Origin: Paenibacillus monticola
Lineage (GTDB): Bacteria > Bacillota > Bacilli > Paenibacillales > Paenibacillaceae
Length of the DNA: 64,000 bases
NCBI RefSeq assembly: GCF_009664975.1
Contig: NZ_WJXB01000003.1
Location: 1-64,000 of the forward strand
Direction of reading: 5' to 3'
Shown piece by piece: positions 35,242 to 45,400 of this stretch (the stretch's first letter is position 1; each line of letters begins with the position of its first letter). Position numbers and translations under genes: made by a program. The notes beneath the pieces were generated by a model. It saw nothing but the letters and a program-made list of their open reading frames with translations. It did not search any database and had not been told where the DNA came from.

Positions 35242-36240
35242 CTAAAGCAGGGCTTCGGCAACTTCATCCAAAACCAGATTAATGGCTATGGGGCCGTAAT
35301 ACCCGATCCACAGAGTTGTATTTACCTTATACAGGTGATTGTCCTTCACTGCACTCAAATTTTTCCAAATACTTGTATCCATAAACTCTTCAGTTAATGC
35401 TGCATTCGAATCATCCACCAGCAAGAATAGATGCTCTGCTTGCAGCTTTGGCAAAACCTCCATGGAGAGGCTGAGACTCGTCTGTTTATCGTCAACAGCC
35501 ATGGCAGGTGCCGAAAGTCCCAGATCATCGTAAAGAATTTGCGCTGTGCGATGTCCTGTTGTATGCAGCCGAATAATATCGTCCCGAGGCCGAATTAAAG
35601 CTACCGTTTGTCCAGCCATCTTTTGTGCCAGTTCGGCTTTGAGGTCGGCGGTGCGCTTCGTGTATTGATCGACCACATCCTGTGCCTCCTGCTCTTTATC
35701 AACGATTTGTCCGAACTTCAGCAGGATCGTACGCCAATCTTCATTGCGTTCAAACATAATCGTCGGTGCAATTTTAACCAGCTTGTCGTAATCTTGCTCC
35801 TGAAATTCCGTGCAAATGATCAAATCCGGAGCCGCTGCGATAATGGCCTCCATATTAGGTCCGTCCTGTGTTCCCAGCACTTTGACGTCCGACAGCTTGT
35901 CCGTCAGATATTCAGGGAAGTCCGTATTGTCCGTATCTGCACTGACACTGCCAACAGGCTGCTCTCCGAGTGCCAACAGCTGATCAATATACTGAACATC
36001 CAGCACCACTATTTTCTCTGGCGTTTGCTCCAGCTTCAGCTCGCCTTTAAGATGCTGAATGGTGCGCACCTTACTTTCCACTGGGCTTGCAGCTGGAGCT
36101 TGTGTCTGCACGGCAGCACTGTTGCCTGCGGCTGAAGCTCCACCTGAATTCGTATTTGCACCAGCGCCTGTACAGGCACTGAGCACCATAACTAAACTGA
36201 TCATCAGCATTGCTGCTGCGGATTTTGTATTTCTCTGCAT
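35242..36240 (-). CDS. Siderophore-binding lipoprotein from an internal start
   Basis: The ATG at 36240 has AAGGGAG eight bases upstream, a consensus ribosome site. It begins a 332-residue lipoprotein with positively charged start, hydrophobic core and lipobox LSAC at Cys23, then a Ser/Ala/Gly linker and the binding domain (IVVLDVQYIDQLLALG, DGPNMEAIIAAAPDLIICTEF, LFLLVDDSNAAL). Its own promoter and Fur box lie inside the AraC coding region. The product would sit on the outer membrane face and deliver ferric siderophore to a permease not encoded in this window. This nested product is an inference. Confidence 0.72.
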   Translation of the reverse strand: MQRNTKSAAAMLMISLVMVLSACTGAGANTNSGGASAAGNSAAVQTQAPAASPVESKVRTIQHLKGELKLEQTPEKIVVLDVQYIDQLLALGEQPVGSVSADTDNTDFPEYLTDKLSDVKVLGTQDGPNMEAIIAAAPDLIICTEFQEQDYDKLVKIAPTIMFERNEDWRTILLKFGQIVDKEQEAQDVVDQYTKRTADLKAELAQKMAGQTVALIRPRDDIIRLHTTGHRTAQILYDDLGLSAPAMAVDDKQTSLSLSMEVLPKLQAEHLFLLVDDSNAALTEEFMDTSIWKNLSAVKDNHLYKVNTTLWIGYYGPIAINLVLDEVAEALL

Positions 36241-37203
36241 GTGTATAACTCCCTTATCGTTGTATTGAGAATGATTTTCATCTTCACTCAGACAACTATA
36301 TCTTCGCTCTTGACCCTTAACAATGGGATATTGCGACAAAAGGGATGGAATATCACGGCGCCCATTCAGCATCGAACCTTGCTGCTTGAACTGGCTGGGA
36401 GATACACCTGTGTATTTCTTGAACATTTTACTGAAGTGATAGCTATCAAGATAGCCCACAGCTTCGGCAATTTGGTTAAGCGGGATGCTGGTTTGATGCA
36501 GCATAGTCTTGGCTTTCTCAAGCCGCAACTGTATCAGGTAGTCAATCGGGCCCGTTCGCACTCTGTCCTTAAACAACCTCTGCAGCTGCCTTGGATTACA
36601 ATCCAACATGGCCGCCAAAGAATGCAGAGTAATGGGTTCAGCGTAATAGTCCTCCATATGGCGAACGGCCTGCTGAACGACATCCGGTTGAAGGCCCACT
36701 GCTTCATGCTCCTCCCACTGCTTCAGCAATTCATAAACAAACTGATGGAACAACGCCTTAACCTGGAATTGCTCCAGTGTACCTGACTGCTGCCACTGCT
36801 GGTTCATTTGCTCAACCAATAAGAACAGCGGGGCTGGAAACTGAGGGGCAAAGCCGTATTGAAGCTGAAAAGGACTGCCGGAGCGGAGCCGCCGCACTGC
36901 ATTTTGCAGGTAGGGTCCCGTTACAAGCGCCTGATAAAATATCAGGTAATACTCGAATGGGTCTTCTACCTGCACAATGTCCAGAATAGCACCTTTTCCG
37001 GCATGACAAACTAAGTTAGCATCAGAATTATAGGCCTTGTTGTCCAGTAATACTTGTGCTTTGCCGCTAGCGGAATATAGAAATACATTGCTTGGCAATT
37101 GATAGGCGTTCAAATACTCACCACGCTCCAGAAGGGCGTGCCGTACATCAAGCACCCGTAGAGCCGCATGTTTCCAATATGAAATATGGTGCTCCACAAA
37201 CAA
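35242..37203 (-). CDS. AraC regulator fused in frame to a siderophore-binding lipoprotein
   Basis: A single 653-codon frame without interruption. Residues 1-160 form a cupin-like AraC sensing domain. Residues 190-290 hold two helix-turn-helix units (LHSLAAMLDCNPRQLQRLF and LNQIAEAVGYLDSYHFSKMF). After a 30-residue low-complexity link comes a full lipoprotein signal peptide (Met322 to Cys344, LSAC), and then a FeuA/YclQ-type siderophore-binding domain to the end. Btr (YbbB) of Bacillus subtilis also joins AraC and binding domains but has no signal peptide between them. The internal start at 36240 suggests that two proteins are made. A Fur box precedes the frame. Confidence 0.82.
   Translation of the reverse strand: MFVEHHISYWKHAALRVLDVRHALLERGEYLNAYQLPSNVFLYSASGKAQVLLDNKAYNSDANLVCHAGKGAILDIVQVEDPFEYYLIFYQALVTGPYLQNAVRRLRSGSPFQLQYGFAPQFPAPLFLLVEQMNQQWQQSGTLEQFQVKALFHQFVYELLKQWEEHEAVGLQPDVVQQAVRHMEDYYAEPITLHSLAAMLDCNPRQLQRLFKDRVRTGPIDYLIQLRLEKAKTMLHQTSIPLNQIAEAVGYLDSYHFSKMFKKYTGVSPSQFKQQGSMLNGRRDIPSLLSQYPIVKGQERRYSCLSEDENHSQYNDKGVIHMQRNTKSAAAMLMISLVMVLSACTGAGANTNSGGASAAGNSAAVQTQAPAASPVESKVRTIQHLKGELKLEQTPEKIVVLDVQYIDQLLALGEQPVGSVSADTDNTDFPEYLTDKLSDVKVLGTQDGPNMEAIIAAAPDLIICTEFQEQDYDKLVKIAPTIMFERNEDWRTILLKFGQIVDKEQEAQDVVDQYTKRTADLKAELAQKMAGQTVALIRPRDDIIRLHTTGHRTAQILYDDLGLSAPAMAVDDKQTSLSLSMEVLPKLQAEHLFLLVDDSNAALTEEFMDTSIWKNLSAVKDNHLYKVNTTLWIGYYGPIAINLVLDEVAEALL
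36266..36323 (-). promoter_or_regulatory. Fur-controlled promoter embedded in the AraC coding sequence
   Basis: On the minus strand TTGTTA (36318-36323) and TATAGT (36295-36300) are 17 bases apart. Fourteen bases further lies TGAAAATCATTCTCA (36266-36280), which matches the 7-1-7 Fur box in 12 of 14 arm positions. The ATG of the lipoprotein part is 26 bases beyond. The box is translated as ENHSQ-type codons in the fused frame. Confidence 0.7.
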
Positions 37204-37259
37204 TCTTCTCTCACCTCCTGTTAATCCAGTTTGTCACATACCAACGATCTCATTATAAT

Positions 37260-37278
37260 AATAATGATAATCAATATC
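37260..37278. promoter_or_regulatory. Fur box
   Basis: AATAATGATAATCAATATC matches the 19-base Fur consensus in 17 positions. It lies 57 bases upstream of the AraC-binding-protein start and would repress the operon when iron is plentiful. Confidence 0.8.
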
Positions 37279-37350
37279 AATCGAATCCTCGTACACGGAA
37301 GTTCCAGTTTCCGCTTGAGGAATATAGCTGCACTATCAACAACAAAGAAA

Positions 37351-37371
37351 AGGAACGCTTTAGACGTTCCT
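37351..37371 (-). terminator. Terminator of the GNAT gene at 37415-38224
   Basis: AGGAACG and CGTTCCT form a perfect seven-base stem with a seven-base loop, followed on the minus strand by TTTTCTTTG. It lies 43 bases after the stop. Confidence 0.75.
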
Positions 37372-37414
37372 CCCAGTGAATATATTGATTAATCGTAAAG
37401 CTTTATGAGTCCGT

Positions 37415-38224
37415 TCAGACAACCAACTGATAATAGGGTAGCGTTAATGACGGTTCAAAGCCCAATCTTTGGGCTAATTTATAGGAGCCTTCATTCTCTA
37501 ACCGGCATGACCATACCGGCTCCAATTGATGCTCAAGACAATAATCGATCAGTGCAGCACACACCAACCATGCGTAGCCCTTCCCGCGGTGCGCTTCCGC
37601 TGTCTCAATTCCGATCTCTAACTGGGATTCATTGCGAAAAGCTGCAAACGCCGTGGATGCAATTTCTCCATTGCTCAACAAGCTGTAGCCCCCGCCTTCC
37701 GTAAGAAAATGGTTCGCATCCTTCCAGAAATACCGGGGAGACACACCAGCATTCTGAGCCAAAAATAGTTCTTCATCCATCTGTACAATCCGCTGATCTG
37801 GGAGCGGAAATTGTTCCTTCGCATGCTGAAAGGCTTCACGATTAAAGCTGAAATTGACCCTTGTATTCTTATGAATGTTTCTTGGAGCATCTGCATGAGC
37901 TAACATCAACGAATCGAATAGATCTGCCCATTTACCCACTGGATCTGCCTGCAGCCACTCTTGTGTAAGCCTGAGCTTCTGTTTATTCGTTATGTAATCC
38001 AATAGACTGCGATTAAATTCCTCATTCCCATCTTCCCCGAACAATAATGACATTCCGTATGGATGTACTACATAAAAGGTACGAGGATGCTGTTCACTAT
38101 CCACATAGACGCTGCCGGGTACACGCTGTTCCAGAACGGCCTCAGCAAACATTGTATTTATATTCACCTGACTTAACGGCTTTACCACTTTAAAATAATC
38201 TTCACTCTTTAATTTAATCATCAT
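37415..38224 (-). CDS. GNAT-family N-acetyltransferase
   Basis: A 269-residue two-part protein. The N-terminal 150 residues form a degenerate acetyltransferase-like lobe (FYVVHPYGMSLLFGEDGN). The C-terminal part is an active-type GNAT domain with LEIGIETAEAHRGKGYAWLVCAALI and NEGSYKLAQRLGF. This arrangement matches the GNAT group often named acetyltransferase (FR47 or Mec-17-like) in Bacillaceae. The acceptor is unknown. The gene is monocistronic, with its own terminator next to the iron operon. Confidence 0.8.
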   Translation of the reverse strand: MMIKLKSEDYFKVVKPLSQVNINTMFAEAVLEQRVPGSVYVDSEQHPRTFYVVHPYGMSLLFGEDGNEEFNRSLLDYITNKQKLRLTQEWLQADPVGKWADLFDSLMLAHADAPRNIHKNTRVNFSFNREAFQHAKEQFPLPDQRIVQMDEELFLAQNAGVSPRYFWKDANHFLTEGGGYSLLSNGEIASTAFAAFRNESQLEIGIETAEAHRGKGYAWLVCAALIDYCLEHQLEPVWSCRLENEGSYKLAQRLGFEPSLTLPYYQLVV

Positions 38225-38253
38225 CCGGTCCTCTCCAAACGATGGGCCAGTTA

Positions 38254-40704
38254 TTATCTGCTCATTAGTGCTTCTATTTGTTTAGCTGGCATCGGTTTAT
38301 AGTAATAATAACCTTGTACTTCATCACACATCTGATCTCGCAAAAAATCCAGTTGCTCTCTAGTTTCCACCCCCTCGGCAATTACTTTTAATCCTAGATT
38401 TTTAGCTAATACAATTATAACGTTAATAATGGCTTCATCCTTATCATTTATATTTATTCCCCAGATAAAGGACATCGCTATTTTAATCTTATCTACGGGC
38501 AACTGTTTAATATAATTTAATGAGGAATATTCCGTACCAAAATCATCTATCGCCACCTTGACTCCAAGTTGTTTTAATTTTTTTAAGGATTCAATAATAT
38601 ATTCAGTTTCCTTCATAATAATATTTTCTGTTATTTCCAATTCCAAATCATTTGGATCCAGTTGGGTTTCCTTTAGAATCTTAGTAATCATTTCTACAAT
38701 TTGTGTGTTTTGAAATTGATTAACGGAAAGATTAATGGCTATCGGGACATTCAATATCCCTTCATCTTGCCATTTTTTATTCTGGATACATGCAGTTCTC
38801 AATACCCATTCACCAATGGGAAGGATTAACCCCGTTTTCTCAGCTATGAATATGAAATCTCCTGGACTCACGATACCCAATTCCGGATGATTCCATCGTA
38901 TTAAGGCTTCCAGACCAATAATTTCGCCAGATAATATATTTAATTGTGGTTGATAATACAGCTCTAGCTCATCACGCTCTAGGGCTTGATATAAACTATT
39001 TGTGATCTTCATTTCTTTAACCAAGCTATCCTTAAGGGCCGGTGTACAAAGTTCATACTTGTTTTTACCCTTTTCCTTTGCGCTATACATGGCAATATCT
39101 GCATTTTTAATTAGTGTTTCAACATCATGACCATCGGTCGGATATATAGCACCGCCAATACTAGTAGTTATATACAAATCACTATTATTAATAGTAAATG
39201 GCAATTTTAAAATATTCAGAATCCTCTCCGCAACTTCTCTTATATAATGTTCACCTTCTAAATGATGAATTAAGATAAGAAACTCATCTCCCGCGACTCT
39301 GCACACCGTATCCATTTCTCGTATTGTATTGGTTAACCTTATGGATACCATTCTCAGCAGTTCATCACCTTTAGCATGTCCCATAGTGTCATTGATTCTT
39401 TTAAAAGAATCAAGATCAATAAATAATATCCCCAAAGATTCACCCTGTTTAGCCGCAGCAAGAATCGAATGATTTAATCTATCATTAAATAATCTTTTAT
39501 TGGGCAAACCTGTTAAATGATCATGATAGGCCAGTATTTTTATATCTTCCTGCATCTCTATACGTTTAACGATTTCATACTCTAATTCTTTATTGGCTTT
39601 ACTTAGTTCACTGGTTCTTTCTTTTACTTTTAATTCAAGCTCATCGGATGATTTCATTAATTTTTTCTGGGCTTGTTTAATTTCCGAAATATCCTGGAAT
39701 ATCCCCACAATGCCCAATGAATCTCCCCACTGATCTACTAAAATAGAGGATGATAAAAGAATCGGCAGCTTATCTTGATTACTCTTCACAATCTCTAATT
39801 CCAAACTACTACAACTCATTAGCTTCAACAATTCTGTCTTTTCTGATAATAGTAGAGATGCGGATTTATCCATTAATTGACTTTTTTCATAACCTAATAG
39901 TTGAAGTGCCCCATTATTAATATCCTTTATGATGCCTTCATGATTTACAATAATTAGACCTTCATTCATGATCTTCAGTACTTCTAGAGCAAAGTGATCC
40001 GGGTTGATGTCCATCAATTTATATTTTTTTATCGAATACCATGTGCCAATTATAGGTATGATCACTAAGATCACCCCGATAGAGGGCATAACCAATATAT
40101 TGAATAATGGAAGAATAATGTCTGTAATTCCAGCTCCTACTCCGGATATAAGAATGGTGATTAATATAAGCTTGGCCTGTTTCTTCTCTCTAATGATTTC
40201 GGAATTTCTCCACCATCTGAACAGAAAGTAGACGATTGCCACCATATACGATAAATAATATATATTATAGAAATTAGTCCAGATAAATCCTCTATCCATC
40301 GCCTCAAGAGCGACCCAGCCTAAATTTGTTTTCACAAAATTCTGTGCGGATAGGGGCTGAAAAAAATACAAATATATTGAAATTACGGCTGGAAAATAAA
40401 ATAAACCATAAGTAAATCTCTTTTTTAAAAGCTCTTCTCTTCCTGTTAGTACAATAATAAAATGTAAAAGTAAACAGTGGAATATAGACCAAGAGAGCGC
40501 CGAGTAGACATAGAATGTATTTGCAGAATTCGCGTCGTGTGAACGATTCATGAAAGAAAACATAATTGCCCAATAAGCTAAACTTAGGCATATTATAAAA
40601 AATAATTTGTTCAATCTATTCCTTGAATCGTTCAACAAGGTAAACATACCAATTATCAAATAAGTAATCCCACACAATAAATTTAAAGTGGTCAAAATAA
40701 CCAT
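38254..40704 (-). CDS. Membrane GGDEF-EAL protein with 7TM and PAS sensor domains
   Basis: An 816-residue protein for cyclic-di-GMP turnover. Residues 1-235 are a seven-helix HisKA_7TM-like sensor, 240-360 a PAS domain, about 390-555 GGDEF and 565-816 EAL. The cyclase has the active-type AGDEF and an inhibitory RxxD site (REMD) five residues before it. The esterase keeps EAL, NLS, EITE, DDFG, the KIK lysine, AEGVE and VQGYYYYKP. It differs in DDFGTE (usual G after T) and KIAMSF (usual KIDxSF). Both activities are possible; phosphodiesterase output may be altered. It is monocistronic. Confidence 0.9.
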   Translation of the reverse strand: MVILTTLNLLCGITYLIIGMFTLLNDSRNRLNKLFFIICLSLAYWAIMFSFMNRSHDANSANTFYVYSALSWSIFHCLLLHFIIVLTGREELLKKRFTYGLFYFPAVISIYLYFFQPLSAQNFVKTNLGWVALEAMDRGFIWTNFYNIYYLSYMVAIVYFLFRWWRNSEIIREKKQAKLILITILISGVGAGITDIILPLFNILVMPSIGVILVIIPIIGTWYSIKKYKLMDINPDHFALEVLKIMNEGLIIVNHEGIIKDINNGALQLLGYEKSQLMDKSASLLLSEKTELLKLMSCSSLELEIVKSNQDKLPILLSSSILVDQWGDSLGIVGIFQDISEIKQAQKKLMKSSDELELKVKERTSELSKANKELEYEIVKRIEMQEDIKILAYHDHLTGLPNKRLFNDRLNHSILAAAKQGESLGILFIDLDSFKRINDTMGHAKGDELLRMVSIRLTNTIREMDTVCRVAGDEFLILIHHLEGEHYIREVAERILNILKLPFTINNSDLYITTSIGGAIYPTDGHDVETLIKNADIAMYSAKEKGKNKYELCTPALKDSLVKEMKITNSLYQALERDELELYYQPQLNILSGEIIGLEALIRWNHPELGIVSPGDFIFIAEKTGLILPIGEWVLRTACIQNKKWQDEGILNVPIAINLSVNQFQNTQIVEMITKILKETQLDPNDLELEITENIIMKETEYIIESLKKLKQLGVKVAIDDFGTEYSSLNYIKQLPVDKIKIAMSFIWGININDKDEAIINVIIVLAKNLGLKVIAEGVETREQLDFLRDQMCDEVQGYYYYKPMPAKQIEALMSR

Positions 40705-40814
40705 CCTGTATCCCCTTTATATATCGCATAATACTTTATATCGACAATATAGTTTTGAATTATTAGGTAATTAGACTCAATAAATAATTAGTTCTTTAGA
40801 TATATACGTAAGAT

Positions 40815-42266
40815 CTAATCTTTATTTTCGCCCTCACTCCATTCCTCAGACATCTCCGCTTGTGCGTAACCAGACCCTAACGAGCTAACAGAGTGATTCT
40901 GAAGAATTCGCTGTCTGGAGGATTCTACGGCTGGCTTACGAAAACGGCTACCAAGCGAGTATACACTTACGAATAACACCACAAACATGATTCCGGCGAC
41001 CAAACCACCGCCTTGACCAGGGATTAAGGGCATGCTTGCAAGGACCGCGATCAGGCTCCCAATGGAGAACCAGGACGTATAGGGGAAACCACGCATTCCA
41101 GCCCGCTGCGTCAGCGGACCTCCGTGCTGTTTACGAAGCCGATAATGGCTGGCCATAATCAGACAATAGGCGAAGAGCAATGAGAAACCGCCGGAGCTGA
41201 CAAGAAATAGATAGACCCCCTGGGGCAGTAATAAACCAAGTCCTAAAGCCAACAGCATTGCCCCACCGGATACAAGAATCCCGCGATAGGGAAGATCAGT
41301 ACGGTCGCGCATCCAAGCCGGTGTATGTCCTTCCTCCGCCAAAGAACGGAGCATCCGCCCCAACCCGAATACAGAAGCCAGCATGGTGGACAAAATGGCT
41401 GAAACTAACACAATGTTCATAACTATCCCCGTCCAGCCTAGGCCATACAAACTAAGTGCCGAGACAAAAGGACTGATCTGTTCAGACACGAGTGAAGGAG
41501 GAATAAGCAGAAACAATACAGTTATGGCTGCTAGATAAAGGCCAACCAGCAAAAAAATCGTATAACCGATCGCTTTAGGTATAGTTACAGCCGGATTAGC
41601 TATATCCGATGCCGCAAGTCCAAGCACCTCAAATCCAGCATAGGTAAACATCACCATCAGCATACTCCCGGCAATCCCACGAATACCCCCTGGTATCCAA
41701 TTCTGATCACGCAGGACATTCAGACCCACGGCTCCAGTAGAACCTACTGTTCCAATACCCGCTATAATACATGCAGCTATCACTATAAAAGCAGCAATAG
41801 CGAGCAACTTAAACGCTGCAAGCCCACTCTCCAGCTTGCTTAACCGCTCGGCTCCCAGCAAGTTCAGCAGAGTTACACTCACAATAATGCCCATCCCGAG
41901 AAGTGCCATTGGCAGCTCTGGAAACCACCCCCGTACCAAGATGGAAACCGCTGTCGCTTCACTGGACATAGCCAGTACAAGCCCAGTCCAATACACCCAC
42001 CCTACCGTAAAACCTGCCCCTCTGCCAAAGGCTTGCTCGGTATACGTGCGAAATGAACCGGATACCGGATTGGCTACCGTCATTTCCGACAATGCGGACA
42101 AAATAAAATAAACCAAAACACCACCGATTATATAAGCCAGCAGCACCGACGGTCCAGCTGCACGAATGGCTATCGAGGAGCCCAGGAAAAATGAACCTCC
42201 CACCACTGTACCGAGCGCAAGCATAGTAAGCTGCCACACCGATAACCCTCTTTTTTCCGACTTCAT
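40815..42266 (-). CDS. APC-family amino-acid permease
   Basis: A 483-residue transporter with 12 predicted helices. The first helix carries LALGTVVGGSFFLGSS, the glycine-rich substrate-binding break of the APC family, and FRTYTEQAFGRGAGFTVGWVYW follows. The ATG at 42266 has GGGAGG seven bases upstream; the frame is open further but has no site. It would import an amino acid with a proton. Its substrate cannot be told. It lies between two cyclic-di-GMP genes but has its own spacing. Confidence 0.88.
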   Translation of the reverse strand: MKSEKRGLSVWQLTMLALGTVVGGSFFLGSSIAIRAAGPSVLLAYIIGGVLVYFILSALSEMTVANPVSGSFRTYTEQAFGRGAGFTVGWVYWTGLVLAMSSEATAVSILVRGWFPELPMALLGMGIIVSVTLLNLLGAERLSKLESGLAAFKLLAIAAFIVIAACIIAGIGTVGSTGAVGLNVLRDQNWIPGGIRGIAGSMLMVMFTYAGFEVLGLAASDIANPAVTIPKAIGYTIFLLVGLYLAAITVLFLLIPPSLVSEQISPFVSALSLYGLGWTGIVMNIVLVSAILSTMLASVFGLGRMLRSLAEEGHTPAWMRDRTDLPYRGILVSGGAMLLALGLGLLLPQGVYLFLVSSGGFSLLFAYCLIMASHYRLRKQHGGPLTQRAGMRGFPYTSWFSIGSLIAVLASMPLIPGQGGGLVAGIMFVVLFVSVYSLGSRFRKPAVESSRQRILQNHSVSSLGSGYAQAEMSEEWSEGENKD

Positions 42267-42354
42267 AGAGCTGCCTCCCAAATCTGTTTTAACCAAGTAT
42301 CTGCAAATACCGGAGGAATTACCCCTACCAGCGTAACAATTTCGTTGCCTCACA

Positions 42355-42404
42355 AGAAAAGCTGTCCCCTATGTAGAAGTTTCTACAGAGAGGACAGCTT
42401 TTCT
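42355..42404 (-). terminator. Terminator of the large kinase gene
   Basis: AGAAAAGCTGTCC pairs with GGACAGCTTTTCT, and GTAGAA/TTCTAC forms a second stem inside. It lies 18 bases after the stop codon at 42422. Confidence 0.85.
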
Positions 42405-42421
42405 AAGTTAACAGGATATAA

Positions 42422-45400
42422 TCAATTTTCAAATAAAGTCACACGGTTCCTGCCGCTTGTTTTGGATTGATAAAGAGCTTCATCAGCCAGCTTGTAGATA
42501 TCCTCTTCTCTGAGGCCATCAACCTTCACCGCAGCAACACCCACGGAAACCGTTATAACCCCGGATGAGGGGCTTGTTGCATGCTCAATGCCCATACTTT
42601 CAATACTTCTTCTAATTCCTTCGGCATATTCATAGGACTCTTCCTGAGTGATCCCCGTGATAATCAACCCAAACTCTTCTCCACCTAATCGAAACACGAA
42701 ATCATCGGCTGGCCCGGCAAGCTCTTTGATTTTTTTGCCAAGCTTGCGTAATACCTCATCGCCCTCATAATGACCATACGTATCATTATATTTTTTATAA
42801 TGGTCAATATCGAGCATGATACAGGTCAGATATTCCCTTTCGCTAGCGGCTTTTTCTACTTCTTCCTGGAATATTTTATTGAAATGTCTTCGATTGTAGA
42901 GGCCTGTCAGCTCATCGGTAATGGATATCTTCTCGATCAACTGAATGTATTTATTTAGCTCCTCATTGTTCAGTTCCAGTTCACGGGTGCGCTCTCCCAC
43001 CAGCTCTTCCAGATGTTCCTTATGGCGCTTAAGTTCTACTTCCGCCTTCTTCCGCTCGGTAATATCCTTTACGGTTCCCTGAATAGCCGGTTTATTCCTA
43101 TAATTGATTAAGGTCACCTTATGAATCACAACAACTTCCTGAATTTTATCCTTATGGATTAACTTTGTTTCATACTCGATGGGAGCGTTCTTGCCCTCAA
43201 CTCTTCTCTCGTAATAGTGCATAATTTGATCACGATCGTCGGGACTAACAAAATTCCGGAAAGGCTGTTCGAGCATCTCTTCCATTTCATAACCCAACAT
43301 CTGAGCCAAGGCCGTATTCACATACATGCACTTCTCATCTTGAGCAATAAATATACCGTCCACCATATTGTTTACAAGTTCACGGTACTTCTCCTCAGAA
43401 CGTTCCAGGTCAGAATACAGGCTGGCGTTCTCGAGTGAAAAAACCATTTCCCTTGACAAAAGATTAATAATTCTCATCCGCTCTTTCGTAAATACACCTG
43501 TCACCAGATTATTCTCCAGATAGATGATAGCTATGACTTTGTTTTGATTAAGCAATGGCATACAGACCAGCGATTTCGGTCGAAATTTCACAATATAGGG
43601 ATCGTTGACAAAGTGGGTTTCGGAAAAAGCATCATTGTAAATTAAGGATTCCTTACTTTCCTCTACTGCCTTTAAAATGGACTCCGGTAAATTGTTAAAC
43701 TGTACATTCTCATGCATCAGTACAGTTACTTTGTCCTCTTCCGATTTATACTCACCCTCTACAAGCAAGCTGGAGCTGGATCTCATCAGAATGCAGCCTC
43801 TTTGGGCTCCGGCATTTTTAATCACGATCTCCATTAACGCTTCCAGCAGGTTGTTTAACTCAATTTCCTTCGATATCGCCTGCGAAGCCATAATCATCGA
43901 ATTTAAATCGATATTTTCCGTAAAATCCGTGATGGTTCTCCCGTGCAAAAATTGCTTGTTGACTATTTGGTTCACGGTGTCCGGATATTGCTCATTCAAA
44001 TGCCTGATCTTTCCTTTGGCCCCCCAAACGGAATAGTAGTAAAGTGCCTGTCTGAGTAGATAGGTGGCAAACTCCTTGAAATTCTTGTTGTAGTAAAATT
44101 TTGCAGCCAGCTCATTCGTCAGTGCCTTATACCTGACAAAATCGCCTTGTTCGCTGGTCTCGATCGCCAGATCATAGAATCTGCCAGCCAACTCTTGCTT
44201 CCCAGAGATTCTTGCCCATTCTGCTTGCAGCAGATACTCATGCTGCTTGAAATTTCCCGGGTTATGCTTCGCCCATTTCTTCACCCTGCCATATTCTTTC
44301 CGCATTCTTGTCCTTGCTTTGACTTGATCCATCGCACTTAAGTCCTTATAGCAATATGCCAGGTTCAGGAATGTATACAGCGCGAACTCCTCCATAAAGG
44401 CTGAACCGGCAAGGGTACCTATAATTTTATAGGCTTTATCGATATACACTAACGCACTTTTATAGCTTTCATAGGTGAATAGCAGTTTCATTTTGTAAAT
44501 ATAATAAATAGCGATCCCTGAATAGTACTTCGCCTCTTCAAGCTGCCTTACATAAGCCTCTTCATTGAAATCGGCGTCATTAAAAGAACGGTTGTCCGCA
44601 AGTTCACCGGCCAGACCGAGAAGCTGCTGCCTGGCTAACTTGGCTGTGGCTAAAGCTTCCTTGTATTTGGTATTCTCGATCATGGCAATGGTTCTGCCGC
44701 TTTCCTGAAGATTGGTAGCGATGTCCATTGTCGGATTCCAGAGATTCACATAAAAACAAGAGTGGGCAAGATATAGCCAATCCCCAGCTCTCAGGCTAGA
44801 TTCAATAGAAGTTTTGTACAAGTCCTGCAACGTGTCCCAAGGTTCAGTCCAAGTGTGACAGAATAGCGTGTATAATACATGCGCCGCCCCCTTCCACTGC
44901 AGATCATTAAATTTATCGTTTATCCTGAGGCCCAGCCTGCCGAAATCGAAGGCTCCTTTGAGGTCGCCAAATCCAGAAAGCAATATGGAATAACCGATAA
45001 AAGCAAGGGCAGATTCGGGAGAATTCCCGTATTTCAATGTCAAACCAACCTTTTTCAGTACCACAAAACCAAAGAGTGCGGTTTCTCCCGAGATAAAGGT
45101 CGGCGGAATAAAGTTGATCAACAGTCTCATAATGAGCCTTACTTCAGGGTCCGTAATTTCCGGTTTCGCCAGAATCTCCTCAAGAGTTCTTCCTCTCAGG
45201 CTGGCTTTTACTTTCATGAATTCCTTTAGAACGAGTGGCATTCCGACCTTCTTCGGGATCTTAATCCCTAATGCCTGCAGTCCCAACCTACCGGAGTTTA
45301 TCGATTCCTTCATCATTCCCAGATAAGTATAATGATTAGCCTGCATTTCGTAGATCTGCGCAATGGCGAAGCTATTATGTGTATGCCTAAGCAGTACTGC

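Noticed and set aside
36241..36786. Plus-strand open frame of 181 codons opposite the AraC region
   Set aside because: It is antisense to well-conserved helix-turn-helix coding sequence and has no initiation site.
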